From: Providencia zhijiangensis
GTDB lineage: Bacteria; Pseudomonadota; Gammaproteobacteria; Enterobacterales; Enterobacteriaceae
Assembly: GCF_030315915.2 (NCBI RefSeq)
Contig: NZ_CP135990.1
Coordinates: 186,001-250,000 of the forward strand
Direction: 5' to 3'
Length of the DNA stretch: 64,000 nucleotides
The notes beneath the pieces were generated by a model, which made no database searches, was not told where the DNA came from, and worked only from the letters and a program-made list of their open reading frames with translations. Below, piece by piece: positions 39,741 through 48,133 of the stretch (position 1 is its first letter; each line of letters begins with the position of its first letter). A program made the position numbers and the translations under genes.

Positions 39741-40022
39741 TTATTTATTATCATTATCTGACAGTCTATTAATGTGTTGTCTAATGTTTTCAGATTCAAA
39801 TTCACTAATATTAAAAAAACTAATCAAACTGACATTAAATATTTCAGCATACTGATTAAGGCGATCTAAATTAATACGATTAATTCCGCGCTCATAGCGA
39901 GATTGTTGTTGTTCACTGACTTTGATTATTCTGGCTATATCATAGAGTGACATGCCACTCATTTTTCTATAATAGGTAATTTTTCTGCCAATAATTCGAG
40001 ATACAGTATAATATTTAGGCAT
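39741..40022 (-). CDS. MrpJ-like helix-turn-helix regulator, first copy of operon 2
   Basis: A 93-residue protein with the HTH_3 region IGRKITYYRKMSGMSLYDIA and the QQQSRYERG hallmark, followed by a short helical tail (FFNISEFESENIRQHINRL). It begins 39 bases after the last pilin gene of fimbrial operon 2, so it is probably co-transcribed. In Proteus mirabilis MrpJ and its paralogues repress flagellar genes when fimbriae are expressed; a similar role is inferred. Confidence 0.8.
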   Translation of the reverse strand: MPKYYTVSRIIGRKITYYRKMSGMSLYDIARIIKVSEQQQSRYERGINRINLDRLNQYAEIFNVSLISFFNISEFESENIRQHINRLSDNDNK

Positions 40023-40061
40023 TATTAACTCCTTTTTTCATTACCTAATACGAGCCTTGCT

Positions 40062-40556
40062 TTATGGATATATTAATGTGAACTCTAAATGGCTCTTAAA
40101 ATTTCCTAATGTAAACATGGGTTGAAGGCTGACTATTCTTGCAGATAACGGAATTTCGGCACTTTTTGTGGCGCTATTGATAACAACATCTATAGTACTG
40201 CCATTTTTTAGAGTGGCTTTATTGTTCGTCTGTGCTAAATGAAGCAGGCTACCCGTAGAACTGCCTGTATTCACAAAATAGTTATTATTAGTGTTATCAG
40301 GTGTACCACTAACACTGAATTTGGCATTTTTTGTTGAAACAGGGCAATCAACCAATTTGATAGAAAAATCGACCCATGGGCTTTGCGCAGGGTTGCGATA
40401 ATTCCAACGGTTTATCTTACCTAACTCCACGTTATAACTGGTATTTTCAACTTTGCAGGGCATAACCACGACATTACCATGCACATAGATATTGACGTTT
40501 TCTGCCATCACCGGCAGGGCGCACAATCCAAGTAAACTGAATAATATTCTTTTCAT
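40062..40556 (-). CDS. Minor fimbrial subunit B of operon 2
   Basis: A 164-residue secreted pilin-domain protein with signal peptide MKRILFSLLGLCALPVMA. Typical pilin features are the first cysteine in VVVMPCKVEN, the second in VDCPVSTKNAKFSVSG, and the C-terminal beta strand ending HLEFTLIYP. The start at 40556 follows the signal peptide; the frame extends to 40622 but overlaps the upstream gene. It has a counterpart in operon 1 at 46628-47137. Confidence 0.85.
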   Translation of the reverse strand: MKRILFSLLGLCALPVMAENVNIYVHGNVVVMPCKVENTSYNVELGKINRWNYRNPAQSPWVDFSIKLVDCPVSTKNAKFSVSGTPDNTNNNYFVNTGSSTGSLLHLAQTNNKATLKNGSTIDVVINSATKSAEIPLSARIVSLQPMFTLGNFKSHLEFTLIYP

Positions 40557-40566
40557 AATCAGCCTG

Positions 40567-41082
40567 TTATAAATAGGTAATGGTGGCGGTAATATTGGTG
40601 GATAAAGTGCCAGCGGTACCATTACCGAGGGAAGAGAATGCCCGTGTGCGTAGAGGTATGCTTACTAGTGCTTGCCCATTAGTGGGGACGGTTAGTACTT
40701 TGTTATTGCCCAATGGCGTTGTTCCAGCTCCATTCTGCAGCTGGATGGCAATATTGGTAGCGGTGCCGCTATTTTTATATAAGCTCGCGACATCGGCACT
40801 ATCTGCGCTCCCTGAAAAAGTTAGCTTCACGCTATTAATAAATGAAGAGCAGTTTTTTAATTCGATAGTGAAAGGTTTCCAGCTTGATGCTTTAGTTCCA
40901 CTATAAAAAGTATCCAAAGGAATTGTAGTGAGATCGACACTCTGATTATTTCCTGCGGATAAACTGCAAGTTGCTGCTTTAATATTACCGGTAAAATTCA
41001 ATTTAACGGTACTTGTTGAATAGGCAAATAAAGGTATCCCTGCCGCACTTAGGAATAAAAAAAGCAATGTGTTTTTTTTCAT
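40567..41082 (-). CDS. Minor fimbrial subunit A of operon 2
   Basis: A 171-residue secreted pilin-domain protein. Signal peptide MKKNTLLFLFLSAAGIPLFA, then the donor-strand region and the two pilin cysteines (KAATCSLSAG and LKNCSSFINSV). The C-terminus ITATITYL has the alternating hydrophobic pattern recognised by chaperones. It follows the adhesin gene by nine bases. Operon 1 has no gene at this place, so operon 2 carries one extra subunit. Confidence 0.84.
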   Translation of the reverse strand: MKKNTLLFLFLSAAGIPLFAYSTSTVKLNFTGNIKAATCSLSAGNNQSVDLTTIPLDTFYSGTKASSWKPFTIELKNCSSFINSVKLTFSGSADSADVASLYKNSGTATNIAIQLQNGAGTTPLGNNKVLTVPTNGQALVSIPLRTRAFSSLGNGTAGTLSTNITATITYL

Positions 41083-41091
41083 TTTAAACCT

Positions 41092-42069
41092 CTATTCATA
41101 ACGAATATTAACCGTCGCATTGGCATTGGCTGTACCCGGCGTAACTGTGCTTGCGGTTTTAATATAACGAGCTTTCCAACCGAAAATATAATCTGTTTGG
41201 GTTATACCATCTTGTTGAGTAAATTTCTGATTTAATACAATAGGTGTTCCAGCATTATTTAATAATTGGATTGCAATGCCTTTAGCACTATTTGTACCGA
41301 CTAAACCTAATCGCCCATTTGCAGCATTATCGATGGTATCTGAGGTGACGGTAACTTTAATATTTGTACCTGCTGCACACGTTAAAGCGATCGGAATATT
41401 TACAGATGTACTAAAAGAACCTATATTAGGAAACTGTGTATCATACCAGTCATTCATATTAATATTGTAAGTTGATTGGTTATTCTTCAACGAGCAACTC
41501 ACTACGGCAATACGATAATTACTGGCAAAACTCAGTGTTGCGCCTAAAAAACGATTATTTGTTTTCGTATTATATTGTGTCAAATTTGCAATTTGACCAC
41601 TTCTAATCGTACCGGAGGTAGCAATTACTCCTGTTTTTAATACCTCAACCTCCCAGCCTAGAGGACCAGGTAAACGCCAAGAAGTTGAGGCTGTAATCGA
41701 TTTTGTAGGAATATAATCCGGTACGCTAGGGCTATTAAATTTAATTCTGACCCCCACTCCTGGAATATTGGTAGCAACAATTTTACTTGAGTTAGCCGTC
41801 CAACTGTTGACATAGTAAAGGTCTAAATATCCACCGCAGTCACTTTCATATTCCATTGAGAAATAATAATCACTGGTAAATGCTTCAATATATTGCTTGT
41901 CTAAAACATAATTGTTAGCAAGTGTATTGTCATACTGCACATAAATAGTCTTATCACTTATGTCATGATTAGCAGTATAAGTACCTTTAAGGCATTCTGC
42001 ATAGGATGTATAAGAATAAAAAAATAGACACCCTAATAATAAAGCTAATTTGTATACTGTTTTATTCAT
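41092..42069 (-). CDS. Two-domain tip adhesin of fimbrial operon 2
   Basis: A 325-residue secreted protein: a signal peptide (KLALLLGCLFFYSYTSYA), an N-terminal lectin-like domain with paired cysteines (ECLKGTY and ESDCGGYL), and from about residue 190 a pilin domain (VSCSLKNNQSTYNINMNDWY) ending VNIRYE. The arrangement matches FimH/F17G-type adhesins. The start at 42069 is chosen because it opens the signal peptide; the frame runs to 42093, into the usher end. It shares its pilin domain with the operon 1 adhesin, but the lectin domains differ. Confidence 0.82.
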   Translation of the reverse strand: MNKTVYKLALLLGCLFFYSYTSYAECLKGTYTANHDISDKTIYVQYDNTLANNYVLDKQYIEAFTSDYYFSMEYESDCGGYLDLYYVNSWTANSSKIVATNIPGVGVRIKFNSPSVPDYIPTKSITASTSWRLPGPLGWEVEVLKTGVIATSGTIRSGQIANLTQYNTKTNNRFLGATLSFASNYRIAVVSCSLKNNQSTYNINMNDWYDTQFPNIGSFSTSVNIPIALTCAAGTNIKVTVTSDTIDNAANGRLGLVGTNSAKGIAIQLLNNAGTPIVLNQKFTQQDGITQTDYIFGWKARYIKTASTVTPGTANANATVNIRYE

Positions 42070-42083
42070 TATGATGTTCCATA

Positions 42084-44573
42084 TTATCTGCAAATTGTTT
42101 TAATTTTATATAAACCCATATAATTCGAAACACCGGTTAGATTATAATCAACCTGACACTGTTGTTTATCGTTATATTGAATAATAAAATGACCGCTTTC
42201 AGTTAAGCCGGATAAATATAATTCGCCATCATTACCGACTAAACCATTTAATTGACCATTATCTTTAAAGATGGCTTGTGCACCAAATGGAACTGGTTTA
42301 CCGTCAGCAAAGGTAATTACCATAATGGCGCGATACCCCACATTGGCATTGAAGCTGGCTTTCGCAATCGCTCCACGGCTTGGTGCTACATTTTGCGTAG
42401 TGAGCTCCATCTCGGTATTATCTGGCAACTTACTGGTATCAATTTGAATTCCGTTACTGCGATAAGCGGTGATATAAGGTACTAAGGCATAGCCTTGCCC
42501 GTTAGTTTTAATACCTGTTTGGTTCAAAATCGGCACGTTAGCTGCATCAGGAATTTCCACCAAGGCAACAGTTTCACCAAGCTGTTGACCAAGTACTACG
42601 CCACCTGAATGAGCGACTACACTGCCGCTAGCACCATAGTAAAGATTGTAATTATTAGTGCTGTAACCCGTACCGCCTGAAACTTCTCCGTACTGCCCAC
42701 GGTAGCTGGCATTTAAATTACCGGAAGTCCCTGAGTTTCGAGTTGAAAAATTCTGCTGGGCCCCCCAATTCAAACGGTTATCCAATTGCGTTGCCGAAAT
42801 TCCCATACTGCCAGAAGACCCATTGCTACTACTGTTTGTACCGTTGAGGTTGTAATAGAAGGTGCTGTCAAACGCACTGAATGGCACGCTCACGGTAAAG
42901 GCAAATTGGTGGTCATTATCTTTATTACGACCATCGTAGCTATTTGGGTTGGTATTCTTGTTATAGCTATAGTTCACCCCGTAGCTAATATCGTTCCAGT
43001 TATTGTTATAGCCAATGGTTGTGGATTGAGTTTTACGATCACTATTCCAATAATCTTCGCTTACAAAGCCAACGGATAAGGAGCCCCAGCCTTCGCCTAG
43101 ACTTTGGCTAAGGGTAATTTCCCCGCGGTTACGGCGGCGCTCATACAGTGCTGTAAAGGTTTCTTTTCTATAACCATCAAAAACTTCCGCTAAGCTATAA
43201 AAACCTTTTGTGGAGTAACGATAGCCCGCAAGGGCGATGTTTGTACCAATATCATTCAGGTTTTTGTTATAACGAAAACGGTAGGATTGCCCGCTTTCTT
43301 TGTCTCCGTTGCTTAGCGTAGAGCTTGCGTGAGTCACATCAATTGATAGTGCTCCAAAACGTCCTAAATTTTGCCCTGAGCCGATGGAATAAGCCTGATA
43401 TTTATCACTAACTTGGCTACCACCAAACAGAGTAACTCCCCAAGGAAGCCCGTAAGTTAGTGCCAATTGTGCAAAGGTTTTTTTATCTACATTACTGTCA
43501 TAGCTACGGTATTGCCCGCCTGTCACGCTATAAGACAGATAGCCTTCACGCTGCAAAACAGGTAAAGAAGCAAAGGGGATAATTTGGTACTGTTCGCTAC
43601 CGTTGGCTTCTTTAATCGTAACGTGTAAATCCCCACTACCCCCTGTAGGGTAGAGATCGTTAATTTCAAACGGACCCGCTGCCACATCGGTTTGGTAAAT
43701 GGTGTAACCGTTTTGACGAATGGTGATCTGCGCATTACTGCGCGCAATACCACGTACCACTGGCGCGTACCCACGTAGGCTTTCTGGGTTCATATCATCG
43801 TCAGTGGAGAGCTGTACTCCACGAAACGGCACACTGTCAAAAATATCGGATGGTGATGAGCTGTCTCCAAGGATCAGTTGGCTTTTTATCGCATTGATAT
43901 TACGGCTTAAATAGGTATATACCGTGTCCCATTTGTTGCGTTGTCCATCACTGCTTTGCCACGTGGTGTAGTTGCGCAGACGCTATGGACCGATATTCAG
44001 TCCCGGGCGCAAGTTCACATAGCTAGAATTGCTGCTGTTTTTATCGTTTTTACGATCGGTATTGCGCGAGCCATTATAGCTGTAATTGAGTAACAGGGCG
44101 GTGATCCCATCGTCGATCGCCGCGAGATCCACATAACCGCGCGGGTTCATGTTCAATGCAATCTGCGGAATGCTTAAATAAAGGCGCTGAGAACCAAATT
44201 CAAACTCACTTTTGGCATCGGGGATCGCAGACAAATTAATGCATTGGTTACCCGCGACTTGCAATTCAGGGTATTCCCCGACTTTAACGCCAACATCTTT
44301 CAGGTCAGAGAGCGTTAAGCAAGGCTCCAGTTCATTATTTTTATTGGTGGAAAAGCTAACGCTTTTTGAGCCAATCAAGCTCTTATTAATGTAAATATCC
44401 ACATAATATTGACCCGGTAATTGTTCATTACGCTCAAACTGCTCTAAGTCCACGGATTCTTTATTCGGTAGCTCAAGAAATTCAGGATCAAAATAGGTGT
44501 CCGTTTCTGCCGAAGACGTCGCAATATAGCCTAGAGATAAAAATAGGCTAAGGCATATTTTATTTATTTTCAT
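42084..44573 (-). pseudogene. Outer-membrane fimbrial usher of operon 2, interrupted by one amber codon
   Basis: Read through, this is one 829-codon usher frame with a signal peptide (MKINKICLSLFLSLGYIATSSA), an N-terminal chaperone-binding domain, a beta barrel with plug, and C-terminal domains ending in CQVDYNLTGVSNYMGLYK. An in-frame TAG at 43983-43985 stops it after 196 residues. The intact paralogue has Trp there (GAWRLRNY against GP-stop-RLRNY), so TGG to TAG explains it, and no frameshift is needed. An internal GTG at 43832 opens the remainder but has no signal peptide. Assembly of this fimbria should fail unless the stop is suppressed. Confidence 0.92.
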
Positions 44574-44597
44574 AGATAAACCTAATTATCCTTAAAA

Positions 44598-45269
44598 CTA
44601 TATTTTTATTTCTGCTGGATTATTAGCGGAGCCATAATCATTAATTACTTCCCATTTAATGGTTCCGTGTAATTCAGGATTGTTAATATTGAAGCTTTTT
44701 TCTGAAAACGGAGCGACATACGAAATATTTTCTGCGCTCTTCCCATTAAATTTAATACTCTGGAAGTTCATATAATAAGGTGTTGGGTTATTAACAGTAA
44801 TGACTTTACTATTTTTCGACCACTTAAGTTTCTTTTGCTCTTCATTAAAATCGATATTCGTTAATGAGTCAGGGCGATAAATTAATTTCATCTGAGTTTT
44901 GAATGCGATCTTTAGTGAGTTTTCTGATTTCTTCTCTGTTGCAGGAATTGTTTTTACATTTAACCAGAATAAAGATTCTCTATCTTTTGGTAGAGAGTCT
45001 TGGGTTAGAAATATCCGTAAAGCATTTGTCTTTTCTTGATTTAAACGAAAAAGTGGTGGCGTAATGGTAAAGTCCGTTTGCTTACCTTCATTGGCATTTT
45101 CAATCCATGATTGAATTAAATAAGGTATTTTATCTGGGTTTTCTACACTAATACTCACGTCTTTCTTCCCTTCAGGATAAATGACGCGGGTACCACCAAT
45201 AATAACACCGGCATTGGCTGTACTAATAAATGTGAAAAAAAAGATAAAAATAGTAATTATTGATTTCAT
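44598..45269 (-). CDS. Periplasmic fimbrial chaperone of operon 2
   Basis: A 223-residue PapD-like chaperone with signal peptide (IITIFIFFFTFISTANA). The first immunoglobulin-like domain opens with GVIIGGTRVIYPEGKKDVSI, which supplies the conserved Arg, and has the family motif ESLFWLNV. The subunit-anchoring Lys lies in AFKTQMKLIYRP. It protects pilins by donor-strand complementation and hands them to the usher. It lies between the major pilin and usher genes, in the same order as operon 1. Confidence 0.93.
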   Translation of the reverse strand: MKSIITIFIFFFTFISTANAGVIIGGTRVIYPEGKKDVSISVENPDKIPYLIQSWIENANEGKQTDFTITPPLFRLNQEKTNALRIFLTQDSLPKDRESLFWLNVKTIPATEKKSENSLKIAFKTQMKLIYRPDSLTNIDFNEEQKKLKWSKNSKVITVNNPTPYYMNFQSIKFNGKSAENISYVAPFSEKSFNINNPELHGTIKWEVINDYGSANNPAEIKI

Positions 45270-45339
45270 ATAGCCACCACTGAGTTATAGCAAAAAATAA
45301 ATCACTAAGGCTTATATCCCTATAAACCTTAAATTGAAA

Positions 45340-45870
45340 TTAGTTATAATTAATTGTGAATGTTGCCGTTGAGTTTGCTAAACCTGCACTGACAGCATCA
45401 GACATCGCAATATAACGCGCGGTAAAATCTAAATTATTTACAACCGTTTCTTTCAGGGCATATTCACTGGATGCTGTATATAAAGGTACGGTGATCCCTT
45501 TAACGTCTTGGATCTGAATACCAACATCTTTAGCAATTCCAGATGTTCCCGCATTGGTTAACTGCAGAACGCTGTTATCACCTTCATAAGAAACGCCATC
45601 AAATTTTACCGTTGCAGTGGTCACTGCTGCAGGGCAATTTTCTAATTGAATGGAAAACTTAGTGGCAGCAGCAGTACTACCAGTACCTGCCAATGTTGCT
45701 TTAGAGACTTTACCTAAGTTTACTTGAATAGCATCAGAACCGGATGCTAATTGACATGCGTTATCGGTAATTTCGCCTGTGAAATTAATATCACCATCTT
45801 TGGCAAAGCCATTAGCAGAAATTAATAAAGTTCCTGTTGCAATTAACGATGCAATAATCTGTTTTTTCAT
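45340..45870 (-). CDS. Major fimbrial subunit of operon 2
   Basis: A 176-residue type 1-like pilin with signal peptide (IIASLIATGTLLISANGFA). The mature part starts KDGDINFTGEITDNACQLA and has the second pilin cysteine in LENCPAAVTTATVKFDG. It ends with SATFTINYN, the penultimate-Tyr pattern for chaperone binding. GGAGAG gives a strong ribosome site. It is the first gene of the operon, next to a palindrome at 45881-45893. Confidence 0.9.
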   Translation of the reverse strand: MKKQIIASLIATGTLLISANGFAKDGDINFTGEITDNACQLASGSDAIQVNLGKVSKATLAGTGSTAAATKFSIQLENCPAAVTTATVKFDGVSYEGDNSVLQLTNAGTSGIAKDVGIQIQDVKGITVPLYTASSEYALKETVVNNLDFTARYIAMSDAVSAGLANSTATFTINYN

Positions 45871-46340
45871 TTTAACTCTCCGAACTGAGTTCGATATAAA
45901 ATATAATTTCGTGAATGTTTTTCGCTTGTGAATTAAAGCTTAAGTATTTTGTGTTTGTTTTTAGAAATAAACAAGTTTGTGTTTTTTTAGATTTTAAATT
46001 TCATCTTTGTTTACGATTATTTATTTCTGTTTTAAATTCACTATAGGGGTGAGGTTTCTATTCTTATTAATTTGAAAAATTGAAATATTAACAATTTCAA
46101 TTTTAATGTGAATTGAAAATAAAGATTAAATGTCAGGATTTATTTTAGAGTGTGAGATTGTGCAAAAACACGCGTTATGGGTTGGAGTGGTAAAATTTTA
46201 TCGTAAATGTAAAATATTGATGGCAGGTTTTGACGTAAAACAATGTTCTTATTTATACATTGGTTTGCTTTCTATGTAACTAAATTATCCTATTTCAATC
46301 ATGAAATAAGATTAGTCTCTTTGCGTATATCTTATAGTGA
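45871..46340. other. A+T-rich region between the two fimbrial operons
   Basis: About 470 bases without a gene, among the most A+T-rich of the window. It should hold the operon 2 promoter and the end of operon 1. I looked for long inverted repeats that would suggest an invertible promoter and saw none. A 13-base palindrome lies at 45881-45893. Confidence 0.5.
45881..45893 (-). promoter_or_regulatory. Palindrome next to the ribosome site of the operon 2 pilin
   Basis: CGAACTGAGTTCG is a perfect palindrome about a central base. On the minus strand it ends directly against the GGAGAG ribosome site of the major pilin gene. It could be a protein-binding site or a small hairpin affecting translation. 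Confidence 0.4.
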
Positions 46341-46628
46341 CTATTTTTTATTAAGGTAATGCAAAATAAATTTTTTCTCCGCTTCACTAAATATAAAAAA
46401 GCTTAACAAACTAATCTCAAAATAATCGGCGTATTGTTTTAGTTTATCGACGGGAATGCGATCTTTTCCTTTTTCATATTTCAATTGTTGAAATTCGCAA
46501 ATACCAATCTCATCAGCTAATTCTTTTAATGATAAATGATGATGTTCGCGAATCAGTTTTATTTTATGTCCAATAATTTCGGATATTGTATGATTTTCAT
46601 GCATAAATAAATCTCTGTGGTTTGTCAT
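46341..46628 (-). CDS. MrpJ-like helix-turn-helix regulator of operon 1
   Basis: A 95-residue protein with an HTH_3 domain: IGHKIKLIREHHHLSLKELA followed by IGICEFQQLKYEKGKDRIPV. Its start overlaps the stop of the preceding pilin gene (TAATG), so translation is coupled; a second in-frame ATG at 46604 is possible. It occupies the position that mrpJ has at the end of the Proteus mrp operon. By family it may repress motility or other fimbriae, which is inferred. Confidence 0.8.
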   Translation of the reverse strand: MTNHRDLFMHENHTISEIIGHKIKLIREHHHLSLKELADEIGICEFQQLKYEKGKDRIPVDKLKQYADYFEISLLSFFIFSEAEKKFILHYLNKK

Positions 46629-47137
46629 TAGTTATAAGTCATAACAAATTCGACATGACTGCGAAAAGTTCCCGCTGTCATGGTGTTACTCAAGCTTGTG
46701 ACTCGTGCAGAAAACGGAATTTCAGCTTGGTGAGTTTGTAAATTAATTGGTGTTACAATTTGAGTGCCATTTTTTACTCGCCCTTGATGAGCACCAGTGA
46801 CTAAGTCTAAGGCTACGTTAGTGGCTGAGCCGCTATTGTGGAAATACTCTGGATTTGTCGAATCAGGTGTCCCTACTAGAGTAATGATGGACTCTCGTGT
46901 ATTGATAGGGCAATTTTTTAAATTAATACTGAAATTCACCCATGGAGCGCGTTGATTGTTACGAATATTAGCGATGTTGGTGGTCTTGAGGTCAATGACA
47001 TAATCTTTTTGCTCAATTTGGCAAGGTGCTGTTTTAATATTCCCATTAAAAATCAAGTTGATATTGTCATCAGAATAGGCATGAAAGCAGCCTAATGACA
47101 TACTGAATAACAGTAAATTGAACATGCTTGATTTCAT
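46628..47137 (-). CDS. Minor fimbrial subunit of operon 1
   Basis: A 169-residue secreted pilin-domain protein with signal peptide (MFNLLLFSMSLGCFHAYS). The pilin cysteines are in IKTAPCQIEQ and LKNCPINTRES, and the end HVEFVMTYN fits chaperone recognition. It follows the adhesin gene by nine bases and resembles the operon 2 subunit at 40062-40556. Confidence 0.86.
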   Translation of the reverse strand: MKSSMFNLLLFSMSLGCFHAYSDDNINLIFNGNIKTAPCQIEQKDYVIDLKTTNIANIRNNQRAPWVNFSINLKNCPINTRESIITLVGTPDSTNPEYFHNSGSATNVALDLVTGAHQGRVKNGTQIVTPINLQTHQAEIPFSARVTSLSNTMTAGTFRSHVEFVMTYN

Positions 47138-47146
47138 ATTTAAGCC

Positions 47147-48124
47147 CTATTCATAACGAATATTAACAACTGCATTTGAGTTTGCGGTACCTGCAACGAC
47201 AGGTGTGGCTGTTTTTATATACCGCGCTTTCCAGTTAAAAATGTAATCTCCCGCAGGAACATTATCCTGTAGGTTATTTTTCGTATTTAATTTGATGGGA
47301 TTATTGTTTCTATCGAGCAACTGGATGGCAATACCACTCGCTTGGTCACTCCCCGCAAGTTTTAGTTTTCCTGTTTGTGTGTCTTCATAGCCTGCACTAC
47401 TGGTGATCGTGGCTTTTATATTGGCGCCCGCTTTGCAACTTAAGGTAATAGGGATATTGACTGAGGTACTCGTATCGCCGATGTTTTGAAATTGGGAGTC
47501 ATACCAATTTCCCATATCAATAATATAAGTTGGGTTTTTTAATGAGCAGCTAACTGTATTGATGGTAATGGCATTATTGGGAATATTGAGCGTAGTTAAA
47601 TACCAAGTCGATTTCACTGGTTTAGTGTTGGTTTGGAATAACTGCGCCGTTCGCCCTGGCGTTAATGTCCCTGGTTGGGTAACTCGACCCGTTTTGCGGA
47701 TAATGATACGCCAGTTGGTTTCTGTGATATTCCAGTTAGGTATACTTCTTCCAGGAACATAAGAGTTAAACCAAAGGGTTGATCCAGTTCGTATGGAAAC
47801 ACTGATACCTGGAATATTTGTTGGTGCAATAAAATTAGCATCGGGAACCCAGCCATTAATAAATCTTCCATGTAAGTCAGTGACACCACAATCTCGGCCA
47901 TTGGGTGAGTTAGTATCCAGAGCTCCCGTTCCATAAGGAATGACGATAGTTTCCAAATCCCGCGTCGTTGTATCATCATAAGGAATGTTATAAACACGAG
48001 ATGGCATATTAAACATTAAATTCATAAAGTTTGGATTTTGAATACAGGCAGCTTTAACCGGTGTGGAATATAGAAAAAAACTCCCCAGTACCAATATTAT
48101 TTTTAATAAGTAGTTATTTATCAT
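47147..48124 (-). CDS. Two-domain tip adhesin of fimbrial operon 1
   Basis: A 325-residue secreted protein with a signal peptide (IILVLGSFFLYSTPVKA), an N-terminal receptor-binding domain with cysteines in AACIQNP and GRDCGVTDL, and a C-terminal pilin domain (VSCSLKNPTYIIDMGNWYDS) ending VNIRYE. GAGG lies just before ATG 48124, which is preferred to a GTG at 48130. The receptor-binding half is clearly different from that of operon 2, so the two fimbriae probably bind different ligands. Confidence 0.84.
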   Translation of the reverse strand: MINNYLLKIILVLGSFFLYSTPVKAACIQNPNFMNLMFNMPSRVYNIPYDDTTTRDLETIVIPYGTGALDTNSPNGRDCGVTDLHGRFINGWVPDANFIAPTNIPGISVSIRTGSTLWFNSYVPGRSIPNWNITETNWRIIIRKTGRVTQPGTLTPGRTAQLFQTNTKPVKSTWYLTTLNIPNNAITINTVSCSLKNPTYIIDMGNWYDSQFQNIGDTSTSVNIPITLSCKAGANIKATITSSAGYEDTQTGKLKLAGSDQASGIAIQLLDRNNNPIKLNTKNNLQDNVPAGDYIFNWKARYIKTATPVVAGTANSNAVVNIRYE

Positions 48125-48133
48125 ATTCACCTC

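Noticed and set aside
38904-40061. Toxin-antitoxin systems built on the small HTH genes
   Set aside because: No small toxin gene partners them, and their family traits and position match MrpJ-type fimbrial regulators.
42084-44573. Usher of operon 2 as two separate genes or a frameshift
   Set aside because: The two parts are in the same reading frame, 50 codons apart, and the intervening codons translate into normal usher sequence. One amber codon explains the break.
45871-46340. Invertible promoter element ahead of a fimbrial operon
   Set aside because: No long inverted repeats flank the promoter region and no fim/mrpI-type recombinase gene is in the window.
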